Counted from the first letter of the stretch, positions 8,573 through 17,861 are shown. The stretch: DNA of 64,000 nucleotides from JABDMH01 sp965223215 (GCA_965223215.1 CBDCVZ010000010.1:682001-746000); one strand, 5' to 3'. The notes: generated by a model from the letters alone, not told the origin. Numbers and translations are program-made.

Positions 8573-11041
8573 ATGGCTGATAACCAAAGGATTATACCGA
8601 TAAACATTGAAGAGGAAATGAAGTCGGCTTACATCGACTATTCGATGTCGGTCATTGTGGCGAGGGCCTTGCCCGATGTGCGGGATGGATTGAAACCTGT
8701 ACATCGTAGAATTCTCTATGGAATGCATGATCTTGGACTTACTTATAGTAAGGCACATAAGAAGTCGGCCAGGGTTGTTGGAGAGGTCTTAGGTAAGTAT
8801 CATCCGCACGGTGACTCTTCGGTCTATGATGCTATGGTTCGGATGGCACAAGATTGGTCGCTGCGTTATCCCCTCATTGATGGTCAGGGTAACTTTGGGC
8901 ACATTGATGGTGATAGTCCCGCGGCAATGCGATATACGGAAGCTCGCTTGGCTCGATTAGCCGATGAGCTTCTTCAAGACATCAAGAAGGACACTGTTGA
9001 TTTTGCACTGAATTTTGATGATTCACTGGAAGAACCCACGGTCTTGCCTGCCCGCTTCCCAAATCTTTTAGTCAATGGAGCCTCCGGTATTGCAGTGGGA
9101 ATGGCCACCAACATGTTGCCTCACAATCTTTGCGAGGTGATCGATGGTATTGTGGCCACCGTAGACCAGCCTGATATTGAGGTTGAGGAGTTATTTGAAT
9201 ACATCAAAGCACCCGACATGCCCACCGGAGGGATCATCTATGGCCTCCAAGGAGTGCACGAAGCTTATCGAACCGGTCGCGGCAGGGTCATTGTACGAGG
9301 AAGGGCAGAGATCGAGACTACTTCATCGGGCAAAGAGCAGATCATCATCAATGAAATTCCCTACCAGGTCAATAAATCAAACCTGATTGTTAAAATGGCC
9401 GATCTGGTCAATGATGGCAAGATAAGTGGCATCAGCGATATCAGGGATGAATCAGATCGACGTACCGGCATCCGGATCGTGATCGACCTGAAGCGAGATG
9501 CCATGGGATCGGTGGTCTTGAGCAAACTCTATAAGTATACACCGCTACAAAGCTCATACGGTGTCAACAATGTTGCCTTGGTAAATGGACGTCCACAGAC
9601 CTTAAATCTGAAACAGCTCATTGAGGAGTTCATCAAGTTCCGTATCGAGGTAATCATCCGACGTACCAAGTATGATCTGAAGAAAGCTGAAGAGCGGGCG
9701 CACATTCTTGAGGGACTTTTGATTGCATTGGACAATCTAGATGAAGTCATTGCGCTGATACGGGGCTCGAAAACGGTGGAAGAGGCGCGTGAAGGCTTGA
9801 TGTCTCAATTTGAGCTCTCTGAAGCGCAGGCCAAAGCCATTTTGGATATGCGTCTGCAGAAGTTGGTGGGGCTCGAGCGGGCAAAAATTAAAGAAGAGTA
9901 CGAAGAACTGCAGAAGACCATAGAGCATTTGAAAGCCATCTTGGCCAGTGATGAATTACAAAGAGGCATCATTAAGGATGAACTCGCTGAGATTAGGGAG
10001 AGGTATGGCGACGAGCGAAAAACCGACATCACTTTTGCTGAAGGTGAGATCAGCATTGAAGATATGATCCCAAATGAAGAAGTGGTGGTCACCATCTCAC
10101 ATCTGGGCTACATCAAGCGAACGAAGGTCGATGAATATCGCATTCAGAGCCGGGGAGGGAAAGGGTCGAGAGGAAGCAAAACGCGGGATCTAGACTTTAT
10201 TGAACACATGTTTATCTCCGATACACACAACTATCTGTTGCTCTTTACAGAACAGGGAAGGTGTCATTGGTTGCGCGTATATGAGATACCGGAAGCCAGC
10301 AAGACGGCTAGTGGCAGGGTGATTCAAAACATCATACAATTGCCCAAGGAAGACAAAGTAAAGGCGTATATCAACATCGAAGATCTACATGATGCTGAGT
10401 TTTTGGACAATCATTTCATTGTCTTCGCGACCAAGGCTGGGTTGATCAAGAAGACCAGTGTCGAGGCATTCTCAAGGCCGAGGGTCAATGGCATCATTGC
10501 CATTTCCATTCGCGAGGGCGATCAACTTATTGAGGCAAAACTGACGAACGGGGCCAATGAGATCCTGCTCGCAAACCGCAATGGCCGAGCCATTCGATTT
10601 CCGGAAAGCAAGGTGCGTGCGATGGGGAGATCGGCAGCCGGTGTTCGTGGCATCAGTCTCGACGATGAAGATGATTCTGTGATTGGTATGGTCTGCGTAG
10701 ATCCCGCCAACGAGCCCACAATTCTTGTCATCTCGGATAAGGGCAATGGAAAGCGCTCTTTGCTCGATGACTATCGGGTAACCAATCGCGGAGGAAAAGG
10801 AGTTAAAACCATGCAAATAACTGACAAGACCGGCCCCTTGGTCGGCATCAAAGCGGTCACAGATGGCGATCAGCTCATGATTACGAGTCGGGAAGGTATT
10901 ATGATTCGAATGGGCTTAGATAATGTGAGAGTGATGGGTAGAGCTACGCAAGGAGTTAAAGTAATCACCCTAGGAGACCAAGATGAGATTGCAGATTTGG
11001 CGGTGGTCAGGGAGCCGGAGGAAGGAGATGAAGAAGAATAA
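8573..11041 (+). CDS. gyrA: DNA gyrase subunit A
   Basis: An 822-residue type IIA topoisomerase A subunit that introduces negative supercoils with GyrB. The catalytic tyrosine is in AAMRYTEARL, and the winged-helix region reads KYHPHGDSSVYDAMVRMAQ. The serine and aspartate matching E. coli Ser83 and Asp87 are both present, so there is no common quinolone-resistance change there. The C-terminal beta-pinwheel carries the GyrA box QSRGGKG, which separates it from ParC. The tail is acidic (EEGDEEE). Two gyrase-type pinwheel repeats with RGGKG are seen (also NRGGKG later). Start ATG gives the conserved IPINIEEEMKSAYIDYSMSVI. GyrB is not in the window. Confidence 0.98.
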   Translation: MADNQRIIPINIEEEMKSAYIDYSMSVIVARALPDVRDGLKPVHRRILYGMHDLGLTYSKAHKKSARVVGEVLGKYHPHGDSSVYDAMVRMAQDWSLRYPLIDGQGNFGHIDGDSPAAMRYTEARLARLADELLQDIKKDTVDFALNFDDSLEEPTVLPARFPNLLVNGASGIAVGMATNMLPHNLCEVIDGIVATVDQPDIEVEELFEYIKAPDMPTGGIIYGLQGVHEAYRTGRGRVIVRGRAEIETTSSGKEQIIINEIPYQVNKSNLIVKMADLVNDGKISGISDIRDESDRRTGIRIVIDLKRDAMGSVVLSKLYKYTPLQSSYGVNNVALVNGRPQTLNLKQLIEEFIKFRIEVIIRRTKYDLKKAEERAHILEGLLIALDNLDEVIALIRGSKTVEEAREGLMSQFELSEAQAKAILDMRLQKLVGLERAKIKEEYEELQKTIEHLKAILASDELQRGIIKDELAEIRERYGDERKTDITFAEGEISIEDMIPNEEVVVTISHLGYIKRTKVDEYRIQSRGGKGSRGSKTRDLDFIEHMFISDTHNYLLLFTEQGRCHWLRVYEIPEASKTASGRVIQNIIQLPKEDKVKAYINIEDLHDAEFLDNHFIVFATKAGLIKKTSVEAFSRPRVNGIIAISIREGDQLIEAKLTNGANEILLANRNGRAIRFPESKVRAMGRSAAGVRGISLDDEDDSVIGMVCVDPANEPTILVISDKGNGKRSLLDDYRVTNRGGKGVKTMQITDKTGPLVGIKAVTDGDQLMITSREGIMIRMGLDNVRVMGRATQGVKVITLGDQDEIADLAVVREPEEGDEEE

Positions 11042-11166
11042 TGTCTACCTTTTTGGTGCGGCATTTAACATTTTCATAAATTTGTTTAACTTTTTCTAAA
11101 GAGGTCACGAACCACTCGACTCGGTCTTGATATTGAATCTTAACTTAAAACATTAATCTATAAACA

Positions 11167-12501
11167 ATGTCAATGAGAAATCTTATTTGTATTCTCTGTG
11201 TGATGATGCTCTCAATCGGTGTCGCATCCGCCCAAACTGATTTTTCAGAATATTCCGGTAAAAAAGCACTAAAGGCAGCCAACCGTGGTCTCAGTGCCTA
11301 CAGCCTGGATCAATCGAACGGTGGCGACAAATTAATGGAGGCAAAAGAAGCAATTATGCATGCTTCTAAGCAGGAGGATATTAACTCAGATCCCAAAGTA
11401 TGGGTTACTATGGGAGAAATCTACAGTTCATTCCCTGGTTACAACCAAGCGCAAAAATTGGTCAATCCAGAACACGAGGATGTCGAGCCCAATTCTGGGA
11501 TGGTGGCTTTTCAAGCCTATAAGAAAGCCCTAGAACTCGATCCGGGAAATAAGACCGCACTGAAAGGACTAAGCTCTACGATCGGAGCCATTAATAATAC
11601 TGGTATTACCGCATATGAAAATGGTGAGTTTGCCACGGCTTTTAATTCTTTGAGATCCGTACTTGACATCCATAAAATTCTTAAGGATAATGACGCGGAA
11701 TCTCCCCTTGATGTCGAAGCCGAATACGACAATCAACTCTACATCACGGGTTTGTCTGCGATGAGTGCGGGTGAAAATGAAACTGCGAAGGTCTACATGC
11801 AGAAACTATTTGATAAGAAATACGACAAACCTGCTGTCGCTGATGCCATGTATAAACTTACCGTAGATGAAGATGAGGCTGAGGCAGAGAAAATTCTCAC
11901 CGAAGCTCGCCAACAGTACCCAGAAGACGTTGGATTGCTTTTTACTGAGATTAATCACTATCTCAAACTGGAGAAAATCGATGTCCTGGAGGGTAAATTG
12001 CTAGCCGCGATTGACAAAGAGCCAGAAAATCCATCTCTGCATTCTACGCTGGGTAACGTATATGATAAATTGTACCAAACCTCTTTTAAAGCTGGTGATT
12101 TTACCAAAGCTGAAGAGTATTATGCATCGGCCAGGGAGTATTACGAAAATGCGATTGAGATCAAACCGGATTATACAGATGCCATTTATAGTATTGGCGC
12201 CTTGATCTATAATAAAGCGGCCATCGTAACGCAAGAAATGAATGAATTAGCGAATGATTACTCAAAGGAGGGAACAGAAAAGTACTCCAAGAAAAAGGAA
12301 GAAGTCGAGAAACTGTTTGAAGACGCTCTTCCCTGGTTTAAGAAAGTGGAGACCTTAGATCCCAATGATAGGAACACGCTGATCGCATTGAAGGAGATAT
12401 TCGCCCGTAAGAATGATTTTGAGACTAGTAATGAGTTCAAAGACAGATTGCAAAAGTTAGAGGCTGGAGAGACGATTCCTAAATCGTATTTTCAAGATTA
12501 G
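11167..12501 (+). CDS. Secreted tetratricopeptide-repeat protein
   Basis: A 444-residue protein with a signal peptide (LICILCVMMLSIGVASAQ) and several TPR helices: KALELDPGNKTALKGL, ENAIEIKPDYTDAIYSIGALIYNKAA and WFKKVETLDPNDRNTLIALKEI are recognisable repeats. TPR arrays are protein-binding scaffolds; no enzyme domain is visible. It is probably periplasmic or outer-membrane associated. It follows gyrA on the same strand after 125 bp, and a strong terminator comes 25 bp after its stop. Similar secreted TPR proteins downstream of gyrA occur in related bacteria, but I know of no assigned role. Confidence 0.85.
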   Translation: MSMRNLICILCVMMLSIGVASAQTDFSEYSGKKALKAANRGLSAYSLDQSNGGDKLMEAKEAIMHASKQEDINSDPKVWVTMGEIYSSFPGYNQAQKLVNPEHEDVEPNSGMVAFQAYKKALELDPGNKTALKGLSSTIGAINNTGITAYENGEFATAFNSLRSVLDIHKILKDNDAESPLDVEAEYDNQLYITGLSAMSAGENETAKVYMQKLFDKKYDKPAVADAMYKLTVDEDEAEAEKILTEARQQYPEDVGLLFTEINHYLKLEKIDVLEGKLLAAIDKEPENPSLHSTLGNVYDKLYQTSFKAGDFTKAEEYYASAREYYENAIEIKPDYTDAIYSIGALIYNKAAIVTQEMNELANDYSKEGTEKYSKKKEEVEKLFEDALPWFKKVETLDPNDRNTLIALKEIFARKNDFETSNEFKDRLQKLEAGETIPKSYFQD

Positions 12502-12525
12502 CAGAGCAACAGATATTAGAAGACC

Positions 12526-12564
12526 AAGAGCTGCCTTCCTTTCGGAAGCAGCTCTTTTTTTTTT
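12526..12564 (+). terminator. intrinsic terminator after the TPR gene
   Basis: Stem AGAGCTGC-CTTCC against GGAAG-CAGCTCT with a TTTC loop, then ten or more T. Placed 25 bp after the stop. Confidence 0.9.
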
Positions 12565-12742
12565 GGCTAATCTGCCAGATTGTGACCTGGGCATTTATTG
12601 CATCCTTCGCATTATAAGATCTAATCTATGACCGGTCTCATTTTGCTTTAATTCACCAGTAAATTCTGCTATCTTCTCTTCCAAATAGAAAAGAGGAAGC
12701 ATCGAACAACTCTCTAATTTCCTGGATCGCATTACAAGATGG

Positions 12743-13225
12743 GTGGGTAAATCTGTAGCTTGGCTAACCACCCTGTTAGTGCTTGTGATTTTTGTCGATG
12801 TCATTTTGCGGTACTTTTTCAGTGCTTCGCAGGCCTGGATTACAGAATTTGAATGGCACCTGTTCGCCCTAATATTTCTTTTGGGGGCGGCCTACACTTT
12901 TCAGGCTGACGAACATGTACGGGTAGACCTATTCTATACCACTATGGATCATCGCAAGAGAGCCTGGATTAATCTTGTCGGCATTCTTTTGTTTCTCATT
13001 CCTTGGTGTTTAATCGTTTTACGAGCCACCAACAAATATGCCTCGAGGTCTTTTCAAATTGGAGAGGCTTCACCTGATCCTGCAGGGTTACCAGCTCGCT
13101 GGATCATCAAATATTCGATTGTGGTGGGGTTCTTTTTGTTGCTACTTCAAGCCATTGCGGTCTTGTTTCGGTGCATTTTAGTAATCATGGGCAAGCGAGA
13201 AGAAGTCTTTCAATCATCCAAATAA
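12743..13225 (+). CDS. TRAP transporter small permease (DctQ-like)
   Basis: A DctQ-type protein of at least 160 residues with four membrane segments: near residues 6-22 (TTLLVLVIFVDVILRY), 38-52, 78-97 and 125-150. It carries the family's WITEFEWHLFALIFLLGAAYTF segment. It partners with the large permease that follows 8 bp later to import organic acids or sugar acids using a sodium gradient. The annotated start is GTG, but the frame stays open upstream to 12689 and encodes LSNFLDRITRWVGK, which looks like the normal DctQ N-terminus; no ATG, GTG or TTG lies in that extension. See the finding on this start. Confidence 0.87.
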   Translation: MGKSVAWLTTLLVLVIFVDVILRYFFSASQAWITEFEWHLFALIFLLGAAYTFQADEHVRVDLFYTTMDHRKRAWINLVGILLFLIPWCLIVLRATNKYASRSFQIGEASPDPAGLPARWIIKYSIVVGFFLLLLQAIAVLFRCILVIMGKREEVFQSSK

Positions 13226-13233
13226 TTAAACCT

Positions 13234-14538
13234 GTGGAGATCCTGGCTCTCATCTTATTTGTCGTCATTTTTGTATTAATTCTCTTTGGTTTTCCTGTGG
13301 CATTTACCTTGGGCGGGCTATCCGTCATTTTTGGTTATTTCACGCTCGGCATTGAATTTTTCAATTTTCTGCCGTCGCGCATTATGGGTGTCATGAGTAA
13401 TTATGTCCTGTTGGCGGTTCCGCTATTTATCTATATGGGGCTAATGTTGGAAAAATCTGGTCTCGCTGAAAGCTTGTTGGAGACCATGGCGATGTTATTT
13501 GGTAAAGTACGTGGTGGACTGGCCATTGCTGTGGTTGTGGTTGGCACATTATTGGCCGCCTCAACCGGCATTGTTGGAGCCACTGTGATTACGATGGGAT
13601 TAATATCCTTACCAACGATGCTAAAGCGGAACTATAGTCCGGAGCTGGCGACTGGTACAATTGCTTCTTCAGGTACATTGGGACAAATTATCCCTCCATC
13701 GGTAGTGCTTGTTTTACTGGGGAGCGTACTCAATGTTTCGGTAGGTGATCTATTTGCTGCAGCGATCATTCCAGGAACACTTTTGGTTGTCTGTTATATC
13801 GTCTATATCCTGGTGCTTTCTCGACTGAAACCGGAAGTTGCTCCACCCATACCGGAGTCAGAAATCCAGGCCTTTAAAAGGGAGGGATTCGTCAAGCAGG
13901 TGTTTCAGGCTTTCGTTTTTCCACTTCTGCTAATTGTCGCAGTGCTGGGTTCGATTTTTCTGGGAATTGCCTCACCCACGGAGGCGGCAGCAGTCGGTGC
14001 GGTAGGTGCCACTTTGTTGACCATGCTGCAAAAAAAATTCAACCGCGACGTATTGATAAGTGTGATGCAGCAATCAACCAAACTCACCTGTATGGTTTTT
14101 ATCATATTGCTGGGGGCTACCACGTTTGCTTTGGTCTTTAGAGGGATGGGGGGAGATCGCTTTTTAGTTGAATTAATTGAGCAAGCTGATCTATCGCCGA
14201 CCGTGTTTTTGCTTCTGGTCATGGTAGTTGTGTTCATTGCAGGATTTTTCATCGACTTCATTGAAATAATCTTTATCATCGTACCGGTGGTTGCACCAAT
14301 CTTTATTGCCTTCGATATGAATCTGATTTGGATCGGGATACTGTTGGCCCTAAATCTGCAGACCTCCTTTTTATCACCGCCCTTTGGATTTTCCCTTTTT
14401 TATCTAAAGGGTGTAGCTCCACCTTCGATCACGACACAGCAACTTTACCGGGGCATAGTTCCCTTTGTGGTGATCCAGTTCCTGTTTCTTCTCTTAGTAA
14501 TTTTATTTCCTCAGATCGTATTATTTCTGGTAGATTGA
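13234..14538 (+). CDS. TRAP transporter large permease (DctM-like)
   Basis: A 434-residue DctM protein with about twelve membrane segments. Family marks are GFPVAFTLGGLSVIFGY near the start, VPLFIYMGLMLEKSG, GTLGQIIPPSVVLVL and FLSPPFGFSLFYLKGVAP near the C-terminus. I start at the GTG at 13234 (MEILALILF), 8 bp after the DctQ stop; a GTG at 13171 would overlap DctQ and add an unrelated tail. Together with DctQ it forms the membrane part of a TRAP importer. No DctP solute-binding protein is encoded beside it, so the ligand cannot be guessed. Confidence 0.93.
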   Translation: MEILALILFVVIFVLILFGFPVAFTLGGLSVIFGYFTLGIEFFNFLPSRIMGVMSNYVLLAVPLFIYMGLMLEKSGLAESLLETMAMLFGKVRGGLAIAVVVVGTLLAASTGIVGATVITMGLISLPTMLKRNYSPELATGTIASSGTLGQIIPPSVVLVLLGSVLNVSVGDLFAAAIIPGTLLVVCYIVYILVLSRLKPEVAPPIPESEIQAFKREGFVKQVFQAFVFPLLLIVAVLGSIFLGIASPTEAAAVGAVGATLLTMLQKKFNRDVLISVMQQSTKLTCMVFIILLGATTFALVFRGMGGDRFLVELIEQADLSPTVFLLLVMVVVFIAGFFIDFIEIIFIIVPVVAPIFIAFDMNLIWIGILLALNLQTSFLSPPFGFSLFYLKGVAPPSITTQQLYRGIVPFVVIQFLFLLLVILFPQIVLFLVD

Positions 14539-14566
14539 GAGAATATCAGCTATCTACTAAAAGAAG

Positions 14567-15091
14567 TTAATTCAGGTTTTTAAGTAGTCTTCTCACGCGT
14601 GAACGAATTCCTGCACTCTCATGATCCTTGAGATCGAGCAGCAGTTCTCGTACCTCCGCCTTCAAATCCGGTATTTCTTCAGCAATGTTGCTAAGTACCT
14701 GCATACCAAAGCATCGCACAGCAATGGGTTCTTTAGCAGAATAGACAAGTTGGTAACATCGCTCAAATAGATGTCCCATCCATTTTTCTGGAATTTTTAC
14801 AAATTGAAGCATTCGTGTACAATTTCGTTTAACGGCGACGGGCGACTCCGGGATCAGGAGTTTGATCACGGTTGCGAAGTGTTTTTCAAGTAATTGAGGC
14901 TTCTCCTGGACACAATAATTTATGGCCCATGAAGATCTCTGAATTAATCGAGCCGACCCCGACGTAAAAATCTTAAAGAGCGCATCAAAATGTTTCTGAT
15001 GGCCACCCACATAATTTACTATTTTAAGGGTTTGCGCTTTGCTATGCTCTTGCTCGAGAAGTTTTTGAAGTTTTAGAATATGGTCTCTCAT
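14567..15091 (-). CDS. HEAT-repeat-like helical protein
   Basis: A 174-residue all-helical protein beginning MRDHILKLQKLLEQEHSK. Repeated helix pairs such as PIAVRCFGMQVLSNIAEEIP and SAGIRSRVRRLLKNL resemble HEAT/armadillo repeats. No catalytic motif and no signal peptide is visible. I chose the ATG at 15091 rather than a longer start at 15217, because the extra 42 residues lie inside pnuC on the other strand and look unlike the rest. The start codon then shares the palindrome CATG with the divergent pnuC start. Function unknown; protein binding is the usual role of such repeats. Confidence 0.75.
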   Translation of the reverse strand: MRDHILKLQKLLEQEHSKAQTLKIVNYVGGHQKHFDALFKIFTSGSARLIQRSSWAINYCVQEKPQLLEKHFATVIKLLIPESPVAVKRNCTRMLQFVKIPEKWMGHLFERCYQLVYSAKEPIAVRCFGMQVLSNIAEEIPDLKAEVRELLLDLKDHESAGIRSRVRRLLKNLN

Positions 15092-15686
15092 GCCTTGGAT
15101 GCAAATTATCGAAATTATTGCAGTGTTTTTCGGGTTGGGAAATGTGTATTTTCTCACCCAGCAGAAAATGATCGCTTGGCCACTGGGCATAGCAACGGTT
15201 AGTCTGTACACCTTCATCTTCTTTCAGAATTATCTCTTTTCCGACTTTTTACTCAACTTTATCTACATCATTCTGAATATCTATGGATGGTGGAACTGGT
15301 CTTACGGCAAGAAGGGTCAAGTGGATTTGGAGGTCACTACCATGACAGCTTCACAGCGTTGGACTTGGGCGACCGTGATCGGACTTGGCTTTTTAGGTTG
15401 GGGTGCAGCAATGCAAACTTATACCCCAGCTGACTACCCTTTTCCAGATGCATTTACCACCGTGGCTAGCCTCGTGGCGCAGTTCCTACTAGCCAAAAAG
15501 AAAATCGAAAATTGGATTATTTGGATCGTTGTCGATGTGGTAGCCATTCAGATTTATTTTTTAAAAGGACTGTATCCTACTGCATTTCTATATGCCGTTT
15601 ACTTAATATTATGTATGATCGGATACCGACAATGGAAACGATCGCTGAAACCATCGAAAATCTACCTCCATGAAAATGAAATGTGA
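15090..15686 (+). CDS. pnuC: Nicotinamide riboside transporter PnuC
   Basis: A 198-residue inner-membrane protein with about seven helices and the PnuC signatures FLTQQKMIAWPLGI, LNIYGWWNWSYG and FYPTAFLYAVYLI-like (LKGLYPTAFLYAVYLIL). PnuC brings in nicotinamide riboside by facilitated diffusion to feed NAD synthesis. The tryptophan-rich WWNW motif is the substrate-site mark. The start codon overlaps that of the divergent HEAT-like gene by two bases, so its promoter must lie inside that gene. A DUF2141 gene follows 3 bp later and is probably co-transcribed. No nadR-type kinase is next to it. Confidence 0.93.
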   Translation: MPWMQIIEIIAVFFGLGNVYFLTQQKMIAWPLGIATVSLYTFIFFQNYLFSDFLLNFIYIILNIYGWWNWSYGKKGQVDLEVTTMTASQRWTWATVIGLGFLGWGAAMQTYTPADYPFPDAFTTVASLVAQFLLAKKKIENWIIWIVVDVVAIQIYFLKGLYPTAFLYAVYLILCMIGYRQWKRSLKPSKIYLHENEM

Positions 15687-15689
15687 TCA

Positions 15690-16109
15690 ATGATCTGGAC
15701 ACTAGTGATCGGGGCATGGTCTGCATTGGTGAGTCTACCGCAGGGAGGTGATTTGGTATTAGAGGTGATAAATATTAAGAATCAACAAGGAACACTAATT
15801 GTCTGCCTCTCTCGAGATCGGGAGACCTTCCTTTCCGATTGCTTTATTGACCTATCATCTGAGCATATACAAAATGATACTGTGCGATTGATTTTTTCCG
15901 ACGTTCCCTATGGTACATTTGCCATCTCCTTATTCCAGGATGAAAACGAGAATCGACTACTTGATAAGAGGGCTTTTGGAATCCCCACAGAACCATTTGG
16001 ATTTTCAAACAATCCACGCTTATTTTTTGGGCCACCCAGTTTTAGCAAATGTGCATTTCAGTTTTCAGAAGAAAGCAAGCATGTGATGATTAAACTAAAG
16101 CACTTTTAA
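15690..16109 (+). CDS. DUF2141 domain secreted protein
   Basis: A 139-residue protein with a short signal peptide (MIWTLVIGAWSALVSLPQ) and a single DUF2141 domain: LVLEVINIKNQQGTLIVCL, YGTFAISLFQDENENRLLDK, GIPTEPFGFSNNPR and the FGPPSFSKCAF ending are all typical. The DENGN-like acidic turn suggests calcium or surface binding but the family has no known activity. It begins 3 bp after pnuC stops, so the two are probably one transcript. It converges on the low-complexity gene at 16124 with only 14 bp between stops and no clear terminator. Confidence 0.88.
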   Translation: MIWTLVIGAWSALVSLPQGGDLVLEVINIKNQQGTLIVCLSRDRETFLSDCFIDLSSEHIQNDTVRLIFSDVPYGTFAISLFQDENENRLLDKRAFGIPTEPFGFSNNPRLFFGPPSFSKCAFQFSEESKHVMIKLKHF

Positions 16110-16123
16110 AAACTCTACCCAAT

Positions 16124-17158
16124 TTATTCCTCTTCATCGACAATCATGGCATCGTCGATGATCTCATTGCCATCGCCATCAAGATCTTCAAATCCTGGTA
16201 GCGGCTCTGAGGGTTCATTCTCCTCCGTAGTTCCTTGTTCTGATTTGACAATTTTAGGTTTAGGTTCTGCAAATGGATCCGTCACCTTTTCGTATTGACC
16301 ATCGGCAAATGCCTCCGCCTTTTTAAAAAAATCATCTTTATCACCTAGGAGATCCTTTTGTAGCAATTCTGAGGGAGCCTTGTATTCTGGCTTTTCAGCT
16401 TCCTCCGCTGCCAAAGCTTCGGCCTTTTTTATGGTGTCATCTAATTTCTCCCCTAGATCCTCTGCAATTTCCTCTGCCTTTTGAGCCAGATCCGATTTAG
16501 TGGTTGAGCCGGATGCAGCAGTAGATTGATCCATTGTATCTTCGATATTTGCGCTAAGATCTTCAGGCTCCTTCATGGATAAATCTATTTCGTCTTCTTC
16601 GGGCAAATCAAATAAATCGTCGTGCTTATTTTTTGCAAAATCTTTTACCGAGGCATAGGCCTCCTTAGATTTGTCTCGAGCTTCCTCTGCGACATCCTTT
16701 AAATTTTCCAGGGCATCCTCGCCCTTATCGACAATCTTTTCACCAACCTCAGATGCCTTCTCTTTGATTTGCTCAAATGCATCTCCCGCTTTTTCTAAAT
16801 GTGCTCCTCCCTTTTCCTTGATATTCTCCACCACCTTGGACGTCTTCTCTAATACTTTCGAACCTACGTCTTCCACTTTATCCTGTACATTTTCTAACAC
16901 GTCACTCGCTTTATCCCTCACTTTATCACCGACGTCCTCAACGGTATCAACCGCCTTTTCCCAGATATTCTCCGCAGAATCTATCACATCTGCTCCAATA
17001 TCCTCGACTTTGTCTTTAGCTTTTTCAAGTATTTCACCAGATTTATCCAGGGCTGCTGTGGTAGCGTCCTTGCCTGCTTCAAAAGCCTTATCCGCCGCTG
17101 ACTTCGAAACGGATTTCACTCCAAATAAGACCTTACGTATTTCATTGAAAAATCCCAT
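16124..17158 (-). CDS. Long amphipathic-helix (LEA/apolipoprotein-like) low-complexity protein
   Basis: A 344-residue, highly charged protein rich in Lys, Glu, Asp and Ala, with no Cys. Residues about 15-180 are degenerate repeats of the kind DKVEDVGDKV, DKASDVLENV and EKASEVGEKIVDKGEDAL, predicted as a continuous amphipathic helix or coiled coil. The remainder is acidic and probably disordered, ending in GDGNEIIDDAMIVDEEE. There is no signal peptide or membrane segment; the N-terminus MGFFNEIRKVLFGVK could be a membrane-touching helix. Such repeats resemble stress-protective LEA proteins and YtxH-type proteins, but no function is assigned. It is a single gene convergent with DUF2141. Confidence 0.8.
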   Translation of the reverse strand: MGFFNEIRKVLFGVKSVSKSAADKAFEAGKDATTAALDKSGEILEKAKDKVEDIGADVIDSAENIWEKAVDTVEDVGDKVRDKASDVLENVQDKVEDVGSKVLEKTSKVVENIKEKGGAHLEKAGDAFEQIKEKASEVGEKIVDKGEDALENLKDVAEEARDKSKEAYASVKDFAKNKHDDLFDLPEEDEIDLSMKEPEDLSANIEDTMDQSTAASGSTTKSDLAQKAEEIAEDLGEKLDDTIKKAEALAAEEAEKPEYKAPSELLQKDLLGDKDDFFKKAEAFADGQYEKVTDPFAEPKPKIVKSEQGTTEENEPSEPLPGFEDLDGDGNEIIDDAMIVDEEE

Positions 17159-17853
17159 TGTGAATATATTTTAGTGATTCGTTTGGAAGATAAGAAATTA
17201 TCTCCTTTACTTTCAATATGATGCTAGGTACTCAAGAGGATATGGAAGCAGGTAAAAGTCCCCTACGGATGTACCTGTAGACCCTGAGACCGACCTGCGA
17301 TTCGATCATTTGTGCACTTCATCATAGAGCGCCTTGAAACAACATAAATAATTACTGTGTCTCTTCCTGGATATTGAACTATAGATCTGGAAGAGATACA
17401 CGATCAGCTGAAATAATACTTTGGCTCCATCAAGTAATGTGAGCCAATCTTGATGCAGCATTTTCGAAAACGGCACACACAGCCTTGGTTCGGCTGTTTC
17501 AATCAACCTGGATAGGAAACATCAGTTGCTCCCATCATTTATAAAATCCAGCAGGTTTGTTTTCTCCTGTTCATAATCAGCCTACGAAAATCGCAAGCGA
17601 GATGATAAAAGTAAACCCAATGATCAAAAGCGAATCCCTCAATACAGCTCGAATCTAAGTTTCGAAGTAATCATGTCACAATATGGCTCAAAGGACAAAT
17701 CCATCAAGCCTAATTCAGAATTCTCCATTTTTTTATGATCAAAAGCACGGTGAAATCATATATGGAATAATTATTGTATGATAGGAGAGAGATAAAAAAC
17801 AAATCCTCTGGATTTATTTCAAATCTATAGGTAAAAAAAGGGAAAATTTATAG
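17159..17853. other. intergenic stretch, no gene seen
   Basis: About 700 bp of AT-rich sequence between the divergent low-complexity genes. A 66-codon minus-strand frame at 17306-17506 has no recognisable features. No tRNA, repeat or hairpin with T-run was recognised. It is likely to hold regulatory DNA for both flanking genes. Confidence 0.5.
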
Positions 17854-17861
17854 TACCTTTG
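17854..17861 (+). promoter_or_regulatory. putative Bacteroidota -7 box for the AT-hook gene
   Basis: TACCTTTG, a perfect TAnnTTTG, 39 bp before the ATG and preceded by a long A/T-rich run that could act as an UP-like element. No -33 TTG. Confidence 0.5.

Noticed and set aside
8573..11041. Quinolone-resistance changes in GyrA
   Set aside because: The serine and aspartate at the usual positions are both wild type (GDSSVYD).
17306..17506. 66-codon minus frame in the gap before the AT-hook gene
   Set aside because: No known features, no plausible promoter, short.
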